This document shows positions 24,576-34,161 of a stretch of DNA of 38,499 bases, piece after piece. The first letter of the stretch is position 1. Each line of letters begins with the position of its first letter. Under the pieces are notes generated by a model. The model saw only the letters and a list, made by a program, of their open reading frames with translations. It did no database searches and had not been told where the DNA came from. The DNA is from Pirellulaceae bacterium (lineage in GTDB: Bacteria > Planctomycetota > Planctomycetia > Pirellulales > Pirellulaceae): positions 1 to 38,499 of the forward strand of contig JANQJJ010000483.1 in the NCBI GenBank assembly GCA_028281725.1, in the 5' to 3' direction. Position numbers and translations under genes: made by a program.

Positions 24576-26162
24576 ATGCGAATCCTCTCCCTCATCGTCC
24601 TGGGCTGCCTGCCCATGCTGCCCCAAGTCTGCCATGCGGAAACCAACAGGCCGAATTTTGTCTTCATTCTGGTCGACGATCTCGGTCGCCAAGACCTGAC
24701 ATGCGAAGGCAGTACGTTCTACGAAACTCCGAATATCGACCGACTGGCCGGCCGTTCCATGCGGTTCACCAACGGCTACGCGGCGTGTCAGGTCTGTAGC
24801 CCGTCGCGCGCCGCCATTCAGACCGGTAAGACTCCCGCGCGCGTCCAAATCACCGATTACATCAGTCCTGCCGGACACAACCAGCCCGAGCAATGGCGTC
24901 GCAACACCAAACTACTTCCGGCTCGTTTTGAAAAGCAACTGGCACTGGATGAAGTCACCGTAGCGGAGGCGCTCCGGCCGCTCGGCTACCACACGTTTTT
25001 CGCCGGCAAATGGCATCTCGGTGGCGCAGGCTTCCTGCCGACAGACCAAGGCTATGACATCAACCGCGGTGGTCACGAAGCAGGCACACCGCCGGGCGGC
25101 TACTTTGCACCCTACGAAAACCCAGCGCTCGAAGACGGTCCGGCCGGTGAACATCTGCCACTGCGACTGGGCCGGGAAACCGCCCGTTACATTCATAGCC
25201 AAGCGGGCAACGACCAACCTTTTTTTGCCATGCTTGCCTTTTACTCGGTCCATGGACCAATTCAGTCGACCCAGACGCTATGGAACAAGTACCAAGGTAA
25301 AGCCGAACAGATGGGTCTGGCCGTGCAGCGCGAGCGATTCATTTTTGACCGAACGCAAGAAGTTCGACAGGTCCAGGACAACCCGCTGTATGCCGGCATG
25401 ATGGAGTCGCTCGACACGGCCGTCGGCACGGTACTCGATGCCCTGCAGGAGTCAGGTCAGGCCGACAACACAGTCGTGATCTTCACCTCGGACAACGGAG
25501 GCGTGTCATCGGGCGACGGCTACGCAACGGCCAGCCTTCCGCTGCGGGGCGGCAAGGGCCGGCAGTGGGAGGGCGGAATTCGGGAGCCCTACTACATCCA
25601 CTGGCCGGGTGTGACCGATGGATCGAAGAACGAGACGTTCGCGACCGGCGTGGACTTCTTTCCGACCATCGTCGAACTGGCCGGCGGCACGCCAAATGCC
25701 CAAGAACTCGACGGCATCAGCCTCGTCCCAGTTCTCAAGGGGCAGGAGGTACCGGCTCGTCCTCTGTTTTGGCACTACCCACACTACGGCAATCAAGGTG
25801 GCGAGCCATCGGCGATCATGCGCAGCGGCGACTGGAAACTGATTCACTACTACGAAGATGGGCGAAACGAACTGTATGATCTAGCTCATGATATCGGTGA
25901 ACAATCCGACCTGGCCTCCCAGAACCCTGCCCAAGTGCGAACCATGCTCACTCAGTTGAAGTCGTGGCTTGCTGACGTCGGTGCCCGCTTTCCATCTTCC
26001 AATCCGAAGTTCAACCAGGCGGCATACGAGCGGGGGCTGAAGCAGGCGCGGGAGGTAGGCATGAAGAAACGCGAGCGGGAACACGCTGCCTATCTCAAGC
26101 CCGACTTCTCTCCCCGCAAGGGCTGGTGGCAGGACATGGCTAAGAAGGTCTCGCGCGATTGA
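24576..26162 (+). CDS. Secreted sulfatase (formylglycine-dependent, type I)
   Basis: A 528-residue arylsulfatase-like enzyme with a Sec signal peptide (about 1-21, ending CHA). The active-site motif is CSPSR (C74-R78), whose Cys would be converted to formylglycine by a separate activating enzyme not in this window. Metal-binding residues are seen in ILVDDLGRQD (D34, D35) and FTSDNGG, and KWHLGG supplies further conserved Lys and His. It would remove sulfate esters from a polysaccharide or similar substrate; planctomycetes carry many such enzymes for algal sulfated glycans. The ATG at 24576 gives the signal peptide at the N-terminus. An upstream frame extension to 24435 is unlikely to be translated. 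It almost touches recQ at its 3' end, but the link is probably incidental. Confidence 0.92.
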   Translation: MRILSLIVLGCLPMLPQVCHAETNRPNFVFILVDDLGRQDLTCEGSTFYETPNIDRLAGRSMRFTNGYAACQVCSPSRAAIQTGKTPARVQITDYISPAGHNQPEQWRRNTKLLPARFEKQLALDEVTVAEALRPLGYHTFFAGKWHLGGAGFLPTDQGYDINRGGHEAGTPPGGYFAPYENPALEDGPAGEHLPLRLGRETARYIHSQAGNDQPFFAMLAFYSVHGPIQSTQTLWNKYQGKAEQMGLAVQRERFIFDRTQEVRQVQDNPLYAGMMESLDTAVGTVLDALQESGQADNTVVIFTSDNGGVSSGDGYATASLPLRGGKGRQWEGGIREPYYIHWPGVTDGSKNETFATGVDFFPTIVELAGGTPNAQELDGISLVPVLKGQEVPARPLFWHYPHYGNQGGEPSAIMRSGDWKLIHYYEDGRNELYDLAHDIGEQSDLASQNPAQVRTMLTQLKSWLADVGARFPSSNPKFNQAAYERGLKQAREVGMKKREREHAAYLKPDFSPRKGWWQDMAKKVSRD

Positions 26163-26179
26163 AGAGTCCCACCCAGTCC

Positions 26180-27601
26180 ATGCCCGATCCGCACGACCTG
26201 CTCCGCGATGTTTTCGGCTTTCCAAGTTTTCGTGCAGCGCAGGCCGCCATCGTTGCTCGCATACTCGATGGCAAACATGCCCTCGTGATTATGCCGACCG
26301 GCGGAGGCAAGTCGCTGTGCTACCAGATCCCCGCACTGGCACTGGCCCTGGAATCAGGCACTGAGGGACCGCGCCCTCTGACGCTGGTCCTCTCTCCCCT
26401 GATCGCCCTAATGAAAGATCAGGTCGATGCCTTGACGGCGCGCGGTATCGACGCCAGCTTCATCAACTCGTCGCTTACCGGCAGCGAAAGGACCACGCGA
26501 TATCAAGCCATCCAGGATGGTCGGTTTGAAATTCTGTACGTGACGCCCGAGCGATTTCGCAAACCAGATTTTCGGCAGGTTCTCTCGCGGCGACAGATTG
26601 TGTTGCTGGCCGTGGACGAGGCTCATTGCATCAGCCAGTGGGGCCACGACTTTCGCCCAGACTATACGCGGGTTCGCGAAATCCCCGAATCCATAGGCAA
26701 TCCGACCACCATCGCTCTGACGGCCACGGCTACCAAGGACGTACAGCGAGACATCGTTCGCCAACTGGGATTATCAGAAGACGAGGTCGAGACGTTCCAT
26801 GAGGGCATCGAACGCCCCAATTTGAAGCTGGACGTCGCCGAAGTCTGGGGAGACGACAACAAACTGGAGCACATCGCAGATGTCTTCGCTCACAATCCGG
26901 GTACCGGAATTATCTATTTCACCCTTATCAAAACGCTCACTCGTTTCAGTGAATTCTTCGAAGAAAAACGGCTGCCTCATCTTGTCTATCATGGCGAGCT
27001 GCCGCGGCGTGTCCGCCGCAGCATCCAGGAGCTGTTCACCAACGAACCTGACCAACTGGTACTCGCCACCAACGCCTTTGGCATGGGGATCGACAAACCA
27101 GACATTCGCTTCGTGATTCACGCTGATCTCCCCGGCTCGCTCGAATCCTACTACCAGGAAATTGGCCGCGCCGGCCGGGACGGAGCGCCCTCGCAGTGCC
27201 TGCTACTTTACGATCAAGCCGATCTGGCGACGCAGATGGAATTCCTCAGATGGAGCAACCCGGATGTGGACTTCTATGCGCGGCTACACGACTTTCTCAC
27301 GCACGACGCCCAGTCGATCAACGCGTTTGGACTCGAGTGGCTCAGAGAAAAACTACACGCCAAGCAAAAACACGACCGCAGGCTGGAAACCGCCTTAGGC
27401 ATGCTAGAGCGTTACGGGGTCGTGGAGGGCACGATTTCGCCGCTACGAATCGAGAGCGTGTCCGAGTTGCCCGCTGACCTGCGGAACGCGTCGGCACTAG
27501 CGGAGAAACTCGAGCGGGATCAACGTAAGCTACTAAGTCTCGTGCAGTTCGCGCGGACGCCCCAGGACCGAAGGGAGTACCTCCACGCGTATTTTTCTTA
27601 G
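26180..27601 (+). CDS. recQ: RecQ-type ATP-dependent DNA helicase, short form
   Basis: A 473-residue superfamily 2 helicase. The RecQ core is complete: Walker A PTGGGKS (39-45), DEAH (146-149) in AVDEAHCISQWGHDFR with the aromatic-rich loop, ALTATAT, FGMGIDKPDIRFVIH, and the arginine finger motif QEIGRAGRDG. After the core, a helical region ends in RREYLHAYFS. In E. coli RecQ the stretch CRR..YF begins the zinc-binding site. Here the Cys is Asp and the protein stops right after YF, so the zinc site, the rest of the RQC region and HRDC are absent. The ATG at 26180 is preferred. A TTG at 26159, overlapping the sulfatase stop, is also open. Its 3' end is 13 bases from the korB stop. Confidence 0.9.
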   Translation: MPDPHDLLRDVFGFPSFRAAQAAIVARILDGKHALVIMPTGGGKSLCYQIPALALALESGTEGPRPLTLVLSPLIALMKDQVDALTARGIDASFINSSLTGSERTTRYQAIQDGRFEILYVTPERFRKPDFRQVLSRRQIVLLAVDEAHCISQWGHDFRPDYTRVREIPESIGNPTTIALTATATKDVQRDIVRQLGLSEDEVETFHEGIERPNLKLDVAEVWGDDNKLEHIADVFAHNPGTGIIYFTLIKTLTRFSEFFEEKRLPHLVYHGELPRRVRRSIQELFTNEPDQLVLATNAFGMGIDKPDIRFVIHADLPGSLESYYQEIGRAGRDGAPSQCLLLYDQADLATQMEFLRWSNPDVDFYARLHDFLTHDAQSINAFGLEWLREKLHAKQKHDRRLETALGMLERYGVVEGTISPLRIESVSELPADLRNASALAEKLERDQRKLLSLVQFARTPQDRREYLHAYFS

Positions 27602-27614
27602 GATCGTTACTGGC

Positions 27615-28628
27615 TTAGGCCACTTCCCAGGTATCGCCACCATGAAATAGGGCGTTCAAATCACCTCGGCCACGTTCCTCAACGGCCTGATCGATCTGAC
27701 CGCGAATCTGATCTTCAAAAACCTCACTCGGCTGATCTCGAAAGACGCCGATGGGCTCGGGGAATTCGGGGTGTCGCATTCTGGCAAGAATATGCACGAG
27801 CACCGAATCACCCTGCTCGTCATGAAACAGCAGATCGTCGTGCGAAATCCCACTTGAAAGATCGACGATCTCCGGACGCAAGCCATTGAGCCGAATCCCT
27901 TTGTCTCGATTCTTGCCAAAAATCATCGGCTTGCCGTGCTCGAGTTCGAGCGTCGTGTCGGCTCGAGTGGACTTGTCTTGAGCGTAGCTCCACGCACCGT
28001 CGTTGAACACATTGCAGTTCTGATAAACTTCGACCACGGAAGTACCGCGATGCTGTGACGCCTGATACAGGGTCTTGGCCAAATGCTTAATGTGAGTGTC
28101 GATACTGCGAGCGATGAATTTGGCTTCTGCTCCCAAAGCCACCGAGATAGGATTCAGCGGATGGTCCACCGACCCGGTCGGCGTGCTCTTGGACAACTGC
28201 CCTTCGGGACTGGTTGGCGAGTACTGCCCTTTGGTCAAACCGTAAATGCGATTGTTAAACAAAACCAAAGTCACATCCAAGTTGCGCCTCAGCATGTGGA
28301 TAAAATGGTTTCCACCAATGCTCAGTGCATCACCGTCGCCGGTAATCACAAAGACCTTGAGATCAGGACGCGATACCCGCAGCCCCGTAGCAAAGGCTGG
28401 CGCCCGACCATGAATACTGTGCATTCCGTAGGTATTCATATAGTAGGGAAATCGACTCGAACAGCCGATGCCCGAGATAAACACGATTTGTTCCAGCGGC
28501 AAACCCAGGTCGGGAAGCATCTTCTTCATTTGCGCCAGAATCGAATAATCCCCGCATCCGGGGCACCATCGAATATCTTGGTCGCTCGCAAAATCACTGG
28601 ACTTTAGAACTGGCAGATCGGTACTCAT
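27615..28628 (-). CDS. korB: 2-oxoacid:ferredoxin oxidoreductase, beta subunit
   Basis: A 337-residue TPP-binding subunit of a 2-oxoacid:ferredoxin oxidoreductase, which oxidatively decarboxylates a 2-keto acid to the acyl-CoA while reducing ferredoxin. The TPP/Mg motif begins at GDGDALSIGG (97-106) and ends at FNN (124-126). Cluster ligands are C22 and C25 in WCPGCGDYS, C56 in GIGCSSRF and C205 in YQNCNVFN, the usual four. The most likely substrate is 2-oxoglutarate, given the KorA-like partner, but pyruvate or branched-chain acids cannot be excluded. It lies 101 bases downstream of the alpha gene on the same strand. It converges with recQ. Confidence 0.92.
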   Translation of the reverse strand: MSTDLPVLKSSDFASDQDIRWCPGCGDYSILAQMKKMLPDLGLPLEQIVFISGIGCSSRFPYYMNTYGMHSIHGRAPAFATGLRVSRPDLKVFVITGDGDALSIGGNHFIHMLRRNLDVTLVLFNNRIYGLTKGQYSPTSPEGQLSKSTPTGSVDHPLNPISVALGAEAKFIARSIDTHIKHLAKTLYQASQHRGTSVVEVYQNCNVFNDGAWSYAQDKSTRADTTLELEHGKPMIFGKNRDKGIRLNGLRPEIVDLSSGISHDDLLFHDEQGDSVLVHILARMRHPEFPEPIGVFRDQPSEVFEDQIRGQIDQAVEERGRGDLNALFHGGDTWEVA

Positions 28629-28729
28629 ACTTGCTCTTCTCGTTGGTTTGCGTCTCTGGTTTTGCGTCTCCGAACGAATCCCAGACAGACGGCTACCGTG
28701 TCCGGTTGGCGGAAACGAACGCCAAAAAA

Positions 28730-30625
28730 TTATCCGGCGCGCGATTGCATTACCAATTTACTATCCTTTCCGGACGTCAGCTCCTGGATCTTCTCGAACA
28801 ACTCGCCGACGGCAAACGGCTTACCTTGGACCTTATTGAACCCGACGGCATCGACCAGGTACCGGGCTCGAACCAGCATCTGCAACTGCCCCATGTTCAG
28901 CTCCGGAATCAAAACGGTTTCATAACGCCCAACAATCTCACCCAGGTTCGATGGAAATGGATTGAGATGTCGCAAGTGACAGTGGGCAACGCTTAGCCCC
29001 GCGTCAATCGCCTGCCGCACCGCCGTATGGCAGGCTCCATAGGTACCACCCCATGAGAGCACAAGTAACTCACCTTCCTCCGGTCCCATCACTTCCTGAG
29101 GCGGAATGACCTTGGCTATGCCAGCAACCTTTTCGGACCGAATATTGACCATTTTTTGGTGGTTGTCTGCATCGTAGCTGACGTCGCCGGTTCCATCCTG
29201 CTTTTCCAGGCCCCCCAAGCGGTGCATCAGTCCTGGTGTACCGGGTATGGCCCAAGGCCGTGCCAAATTCTCGTCGCGAGAATAGGGCATGAATTCCTGG
29301 TCGGTAGCCGACGGATGCTCGATCTTGATCTTTTCGATTTGGCTCAGGTCGGGAATCGCCCAGGGTTCGGCACCATTGGCGATATAGCCATCGGACAGGA
29401 TGACCACGGGTACCATAAACTGGGTCGCGATGCGCCACGCCTCGATGGCAATATCGAAGCAATCCCCCGGACTGCAGGCTGCCAAGACGGGGACCGGTGC
29501 TTCCCCGTTGCGACCGAACAGCAATTGCAGCAGATCGGCTTGCTCTGTCTTGGTAGGTAGACCGGTGCTAGGACCGCCCCGCTGGACATCAATGACCAGC
29601 AGGGGGAGCTCGATCATCACCGCCAGTCCCATCGCCTCGGCCTTCAGCGCGATGCCCGGACCACTGCTGGTGGTAACCGCCATCGAACCCCCGTAGGCTG
29701 CGCCAATCGCCGCACAAACCGCGGCGATCTCGTCTTCGGCCTGCAACGTACAAACACCAAAATTCTTGTACTTGCACAGCTCATGCAAGATATCACTGGC
29801 CGGGGTGATTGGATACGAACCGTAGAACAACTCCTTGTCGCTCAATTGAGCAGCCGTCATCAGCCCCCAGGCCAACGCCTGGTTCCCCATGATGTTGCGA
29901 TAGGTTCCGGCCGGCAACGTGGCCGATTCGACTTGATAGGAAGCGCCCAGCAGTTCCGTGGTTTCACCAAAGGCCCAACCCGCCTGCAGCGCCCTCTCGT
30001 TCGCCTCTTGGATCTGCGGCAGTTTCGCGAACTTGCCTTTAATGAACCGAAGCGTGGCTTCCATATCGCGACCGTAGAGCCAGTAGATGAGTCCCATCGC
30101 AAAAAAGTTGCGGCAGCGATCGGACTCTTTGACACTCAGCCCCAGCTCGGAAACCGCATCGCGGGTCAGCTGGGTCATCGGTACCTTGGCTACGCGGTAG
30201 TTCTCAACCCAGGGTTCTTCTAGTGGGTTGGCTTTCAAGTTTGCTAGCTTGAGATCCTTGTCTTCAAAACTATTCTCATTGACGATCAACAAGCCACCCT
30301 GGCGAAGGTCACTGACGTTGGTCACCAACGCGGCCGGATTCATCGCAACCAGAGCGTCCAACGTGTCGCCTGGCGTGTGCACCTCGTGCGAAGCAAACTG
30401 GACCTGAAATCCGCTGACACCAGCCTGGGTCCCGCGTGGAGCCCGGATCTCAGCCGGGAAGTCCGGAAAGGTCGCAACATCATTTCCGGAAAGGGCCGAA
30501 GTGTTGGTCAGCTGGGTTCCCAACAGCTGCATTCCGTCACCGGAGTCTCCAGCCAATCGTACGGTTATTCCACTAACTACCTGGACTTGCTTGGCGGAAT
30601 CCGCCTGCGGAGTGTCGGTCGACAT
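28730..30625 (-). CDS. korA: 2-oxoacid:ferredoxin oxidoreductase, fused gamma-alpha subunit
   Basis: A 631-residue subunit with a gamma domain first (about 20-200, starting RLAGDSGDGMQLLGTQL and including FPDFPAEIRAPRGT) and the alpha domain after it (from about 235, with YGSYPITPASDILHEL and TTSSGPGIALKAEAMG). This gamma-alpha fusion order is typical of KorA. It pairs with the beta subunit downstream to form the complete enzyme. An N-terminal MSTD start is shared with the beta subunit, perhaps by chance. No ferredoxin gene is adjacent. Its start is preceded by a weak AAGG about 11 bases upstream. The role is probably in a ferredoxin-linked variant of the TCA cycle or related anabolic reactions; direction cannot be judged. 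Confidence 0.92.
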   Translation of the reverse strand: MSTDTPQADSAKQVQVVSGITVRLAGDSGDGMQLLGTQLTNTSALSGNDVATFPDFPAEIRAPRGTQAGVSGFQVQFASHEVHTPGDTLDALVAMNPAALVTNVSDLRQGGLLIVNENSFEDKDLKLANLKANPLEEPWVENYRVAKVPMTQLTRDAVSELGLSVKESDRCRNFFAMGLIYWLYGRDMEATLRFIKGKFAKLPQIQEANERALQAGWAFGETTELLGASYQVESATLPAGTYRNIMGNQALAWGLMTAAQLSDKELFYGSYPITPASDILHELCKYKNFGVCTLQAEDEIAAVCAAIGAAYGGSMAVTTSSGPGIALKAEAMGLAVMIELPLLVIDVQRGGPSTGLPTKTEQADLLQLLFGRNGEAPVPVLAACSPGDCFDIAIEAWRIATQFMVPVVILSDGYIANGAEPWAIPDLSQIEKIKIEHPSATDQEFMPYSRDENLARPWAIPGTPGLMHRLGGLEKQDGTGDVSYDADNHQKMVNIRSEKVAGIAKVIPPQEVMGPEEGELLVLSWGGTYGACHTAVRQAIDAGLSVAHCHLRHLNPFPSNLGEIVGRYETVLIPELNMGQLQMLVRARYLVDAVGFNKVQGKPFAVGELFEKIQELTSGKDSKLVMQSRAG

Positions 30626-31113
30626 TCAGAGAGTACCTTGATGGATACCAGTCTTGTTGAAGTTGAGGCAGTTAGCGGCTGTTGCACGCAGTTTTTTGCA
30701 GAATGCAAGGGTTGTATCGAATATTCAACCCCGGCGGGTACACTCAAATTCTACAAATGCGCGGCCGTTTGGGTATGCCATTGTTCCCAAATTGCCAACG
30801 CTTTTTGCCCAGTTTCGTCTCCCAGCCGCAAAAAAACTCGTGACAACTACCGTACACCGAAGACAGTTACCCAGATGGGAACAAATCGGGGGCCGGCCTG
30901 CCGGAGTCCGGTTCGCGCCCCCAAGGCGGTTCGAATCGATGAAAAATTGACGTCCGCTCCCTCGGCGTGCCCAGCCAGCGAAGCCGCCAAGCTCCTTTGC
31001 GGGAGACCGCTTTGCTACTAAAGCTTCCCAGGTCCGTGGCTCCGAGCTGGAGCCACGCGCGTCTCTTATTTGAGCCCCATACCCAACCGCTTCGGCCACT
31101 CCGAAAGCACCTG
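30626..31113. other. 488-base non-coding gap between korA and pgk
   Basis: No convincing gene is present. Open frames on both strands lack recognisable motifs and ribosome sites. The part next to korA should hold its promoter, but I cannot fix -35/-10 boxes. A weak 6-base inverted repeat GGGTTG/CAACCC lies at 30709-30714 and 30726-30731. The part near pgk carries a stronger hairpin, listed separately. Confidence 0.6.
31035..31057. terminator. Hairpin downstream of pgk
   Basis: CGTGGCTCC (31035-31043) and GGAGCCACG (31049-31057) form a perfect 9-base stem with loop GAGCT, about 56 bases after the pgk stop on the minus strand. No T-run follows, so it is a candidate terminator only. Confidence 0.45.
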
Positions 31114-32301
31114 TTACAAATCGTCTAGCAGCTCGACCGCCTGGAACTTGTTGCCTTCCAGCATCGACAAACTGGCTCCACCACCGGTGCTGATGTGCGT
31201 TACCCGATCGGCGAACCCGAGCTGATCAATGGCCGCCGCGGAGTCTCCACCGCCGATGATACTGGTCGCGTCGCTGTCAGCGATGGCCTTGGCGACCGTC
31301 TTGGTTCCCTCGTCAAAGGGTGGCATCTCAAACACGCCCATGGGCCCATTCCAGACGACGGTCTTTGCGTTTTTGAGCAACTGAGCATACTTCTGTGCCG
31401 TTTCCGGACCGATATCGAGCCCCTCCCAACCATCGGGAACCTCTCCGGCTTGGACAACCTGCTTGCGGCAATCACTGGAAAAGTCATCGCCGCAATGCGT
31501 ATCCACGGGCAACAGCAGTTTCTCGCCGCCTTGGGCAATCAGCTCCGCAGCCAGCGCGACCCGATCTTCCTCAACCAGACTCTTACCGACCTTCCCGCCG
31601 GTGGCCAAGGAGAACGTGTACGCCATCGCGCCACCGATGAGGACGTGATCGCAAATCCCCAGCAGGTTGTTAATCACGTTGATCTTGTCACTCACCTTGG
31701 CGCCACCCAGAATCGCGATGAACGGTCTTTGAGGCTTGGCAATCGTATCGCTCAGATACTGGATCTCTTTGGCCACGAGATGGCCGACCACCTTGGGTTT
31801 GTCGCCCATCGCTTGCGGGACAGCAACCATCGACGCGTCGGCACGATGGCAGGTGCCGAAGGCATCGTTGCAATAGACGTCGGCCCAGCCCGCCAGAATT
31901 TTCGCGAACTCCGCATCCCCAGCCTTCTCCCCCGCATTGAAGCGCAGGTTCTCAAGCACGACGACGTCGCCATCGCCGAGCGCCTTGATCTTCGATTCAG
32001 CATCCTCGCCCACGGTGTCGGCGGCAAAGGCCACCGTCTTCTGTAGCAGTTCCCCAAGCCGCGTCGCCACGGCTGACAAAGTGAATTTTGGCTCGACTCC
32101 CGTTCCCTTGGGCCGCCCCAGGTGACTCATCAATACCAACCGCCCGCCGCGACTGATGACCGACTCAATCGAGGGTAATGCCATACGGATTCGCCGATCG
32201 TCGGTGATCTTTCCGGCATCGTCTTGAGGAACATTGAAGTCCACGCGCATCAGGACAATTTTGCCCTGGGGGTCAATATCAGCGATAGTTTTCTTGGCCA
32301 T
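31114..32301 (-). CDS. pgk: Phosphoglycerate kinase
   Basis: A 395-residue glycolytic enzyme that transfers phosphate between 1,3-bisphosphoglycerate and ADP. All family signatures are present in order: [12 protein letters not shown] near the N-terminus, [36 protein letters not shown] and [10 protein letters not shown]. Length is as expected. The start [10 protein letters not shown] fits the family and GAAAGA lies just upstream. It stands alone on the minus strand with large gaps on both sides, so it probably has its own promoter. It serves central carbon metabolism and takes in the products of the sugar pathways suggested by neighbouring genes. Nothing odd is seen. Confidence 0.97.
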   Translation of the reverse strand: MAKKTIADIDPQGKIVLMRVDFNVPQDDAGKITDDRRIRMALPSIESVISRGGRLVLMSHLGRPKGTGVEPKFTLSAVATRLGELLQKTVAFAADTVGEDAESKIKALGDGDVVVLENLRFNAGEKAGDAEFAKILAGWADVYCNDAFGTCHRADASMVAVPQAMGDKPKVVGHLVAKEIQYLSDTIAKPQRPFIAILGGAKVSDKINVINNLLGICDHVLIGGAMAYTFSLATGGKVGKSLVEEDRVALAAELIAQGGEKLLLPVDTHCGDDFSSDCRKQVVQAGEVPDGWEGLDIGPETAQKYAQLLKNAKTVVWNGPMGVFEMPPFDEGTKTVAKAIADSDATSIIGGGDSAAAIDQLGFADRVTHISTGGGASLSMLEGNKFQAVELLDDL

Positions 32302-32601
32302 GATCTTTCTTCGACTAACGAATGGTTAGGTTGTGGGGCACATCAGATGGAAATGGTTGGACCGGCGTTTTTTCCTGCGTGACTGATTTTTCCGCAGACC
32401 GCCCTTATCTTCCGTAGCGCTGATCCTATTTTCCGGCGGCTTACCCTTGGAAAAATACCTGCGGTGCAGGCCCGCGTGCCGGAGCGGCTCGCACGGGAAT
32501 CAGAATTATCGACAGCCTCGACGCTCTGTCGAGTAGCCTCGACGCAGGTACCTCATAGCCACGCTACGCCGTGATGCCAATGAGCGTGGGGGAGGGGGAG
32601 G
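32302..32601. other. 300-base non-coding gap between pgk and the ABC transporter ATPase gene
   Basis: No gene is visible. The gap contains an 11-base direct repeat AGCCTCGACGC (32514-32524 and 32535-32545) and a small hairpin CTCGAC/GTCGAG (32517-32522 and 32528-32533). A further stem, CCACGCT/AGCGTGG (32559-32565 and 32583-32589), lies 12 bases past the stop of the ATPase gene and may help end its transcript. The pgk promoter should lie on the left side, but no clear boxes are seen. Confidence 0.55.
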
Positions 32602-34161
32602 TCAGTCGTCATGCGACTGAGAGGGGGGCTCCTGCGATTTTTGCAACACGTTCTGAGTGGTCGCCGCTTCCATGATGCGTTGCTCGGTCGCTTCTTGTCG
32701 CGAAAACTCGCCGGTGATCACGCCCTCACTGAGTACCAGGATACGATCGCTGACGGTCAGCAACTCGGGCAATTCGGAGGAGGTAACGATAATGGCCATG
32801 CCTTCGGCTGCCCATTGTTCCATCAACCGATACAGCTCCGCCTTGGCCCCCACATCCACACCCCGCGTCGGATCGTCCAACAGCAATACCTTGGGCTCGG
32901 TCAGCAGCCAGCGACCGAGTATCGTCTTTTGCTGATTGCCGCCACTGAGACTGGTAATCGCGGCCCGAGCACCGGCAGTCTTGACGCGCAGTCGATCGAT
33001 CGTGTCGGCCACCAGCGTCTGCTCGCCCCGTGACCTGAGAAATCCGGCGGATGTCATTTTGCCCAACGTGCAGATACTGATGTTTTCCCCGACCGACAAT
33101 TCCGCAAAAATCCCGAGCCTTTTCCGGTCTTCGCTCACCATGGCAATGCCGGCCCGCCGCGCTTCGCTCGGATGAGAGAAGCGCACCGCCCGCCCCTCGA
33201 CCAGGATTTGTCCTTGCGGTGTCTCGTCAGCGGCACCGAAGAGGCATTCGAGCAGCTCAGTTCGCCCAGCTCCCATGAGACCGGCCAGCCCCAGGATCTC
33301 GCCTCGGCGCAGCCGAAAGGAAATGTCTTGCAGTCGCCAGGCCCGCGCGTGCCCAGGCCATGGTAAAGACAGGCTCTTCGCTTCGAGCACCACGTCGCCT
33401 ATGGAGCGGTTTGTGTCCTGTCTGGAGGTATCGATTTCGCGGCCTACCATGAGGTGCGTGACCTCACGTGCGTCGGTTTCGGAAGCGCTGAGCGTACGTA
33501 CCAGTTTGCCATCGCGTAGCACCGTGATCCGATCCGATAGCCGAAACACCTCATCCATTTTGTGAGAAATGTAAAGAATGGTAACGCCCGAACGGCGTAG
33601 GCGGTCTATGACTCGGTAAAGCCTCTCCACCTCCGATTCCGTCAGCGCGCTGGTCGGTTCATCCATGATCAAGATGTCTGTCTTCAGCGAGAGCGCCTTC
33701 GCGATTTCCAGCAGCTGTTGATCTCCGACACGCAGGGACCCTGCCAGCGTCCTGGGGTCGATCGTGCATTCGAGTTGCTCAAGCAACTCGCGGGCGGCGG
33801 TCTCCATCGCGCGATCATTGATGAATCCCAGGGCACCGCGCTTCTCTCTGCCGAGGAAGATGTTCGATGCGGCGGAAAGCTCTTCCACCAAGTTCAGCTC
33901 TTGGTGGATGATACTGATACCCGCAGACTCGGCGTCGCGGGTACGTCTAAACGCGACTGGCGTACCCTTGATGCTCAGGCTGCCTTCGTAGGATGTCTCG
34001 ACGCCCGAAAGCAATTTCATCAGCGTGCTTTTGCCCGCACCATTCTCTCCGCAGATCGAATGCAGTTCCCCGTGAGCAATGCTCAGCGACACGTCCTCTA
34101 AGGCCACCACTCCCGGAAAGCGTTTGGTGATCGACTCGATTTGAATGATTGGTTGCGTCAT
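32602..34161 (-). CDS. Sugar ABC transporter ATPase with two ABC domains (RbsA-like, CUT2)
   Basis: A 519-residue protein with two fused ABC modules, the hallmark of the CUT2 sugar transporter class (RbsA, MglA, XylG). The first module has a good Walker A GENGAGKST (38-46), signature-like LRVGDQQLLEIAKALS and Walker B ILIMDEPTSAL. The second has a degenerate Walker A GLMGAGRTE, the signature LSGGNQQKTILGRWL and VLLLDDPTRGVDVG. That asymmetry is normal in this class, so only one site hydrolyses ATP well. The gene start overlaps the permease stop by 4 bases (ATGA), showing translational coupling. The sugar is unknown; ribose, xylose, galactose or inositol are possible. Confidence 0.92.
   Translation of the reverse strand: MTQPIIQIESITKRFPGVVALEDVSLSIAHGELHSICGENGAGKSTLMKLLSGVETSYEGSLSIKGTPVAFRRTRDAESAGISIIHQELNLVEELSAASNIFLGREKRGALGFINDRAMETAARELLEQLECTIDPRTLAGSLRVGDQQLLEIAKALSLKTDILIMDEPTSALTESEVERLYRVIDRLRRSGVTILYISHKMDEVFRLSDRITVLRDGKLVRTLSASETDAREVTHLMVGREIDTSRQDTNRSIGDVVLEAKSLSLPWPGHARAWRLQDISFRLRRGEILGLAGLMGAGRTELLECLFGAADETPQGQILVEGRAVRFSHPSEARRAGIAMVSEDRKRLGIFAELSVGENISICTLGKMTSAGFLRSRGEQTLVADTIDRLRVKTAGARAAITSLSGGNQQKTILGRWLLTEPKVLLLDDPTRGVDVGAKAELYRLMEQWAAEGMAIIVTSSELPELLTVSDRILVLSEGVITGEFSRQEATEQRIMEAATTQNVLQKSQEPPSQSHDD

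Noticed and set aside
30951-30962. GGTTCGAATCG-like sequence that resembles a tRNA T-loop
   Set aside because: The flanking bases cannot form a T-arm stem and no acceptor or anticodon arm fits.
30725-31099. A 124-codon minus-strand frame between pgk and korA
   Set aside because: No domain, unusual composition and overlap with the hairpin downstream of pgk; most likely chance.
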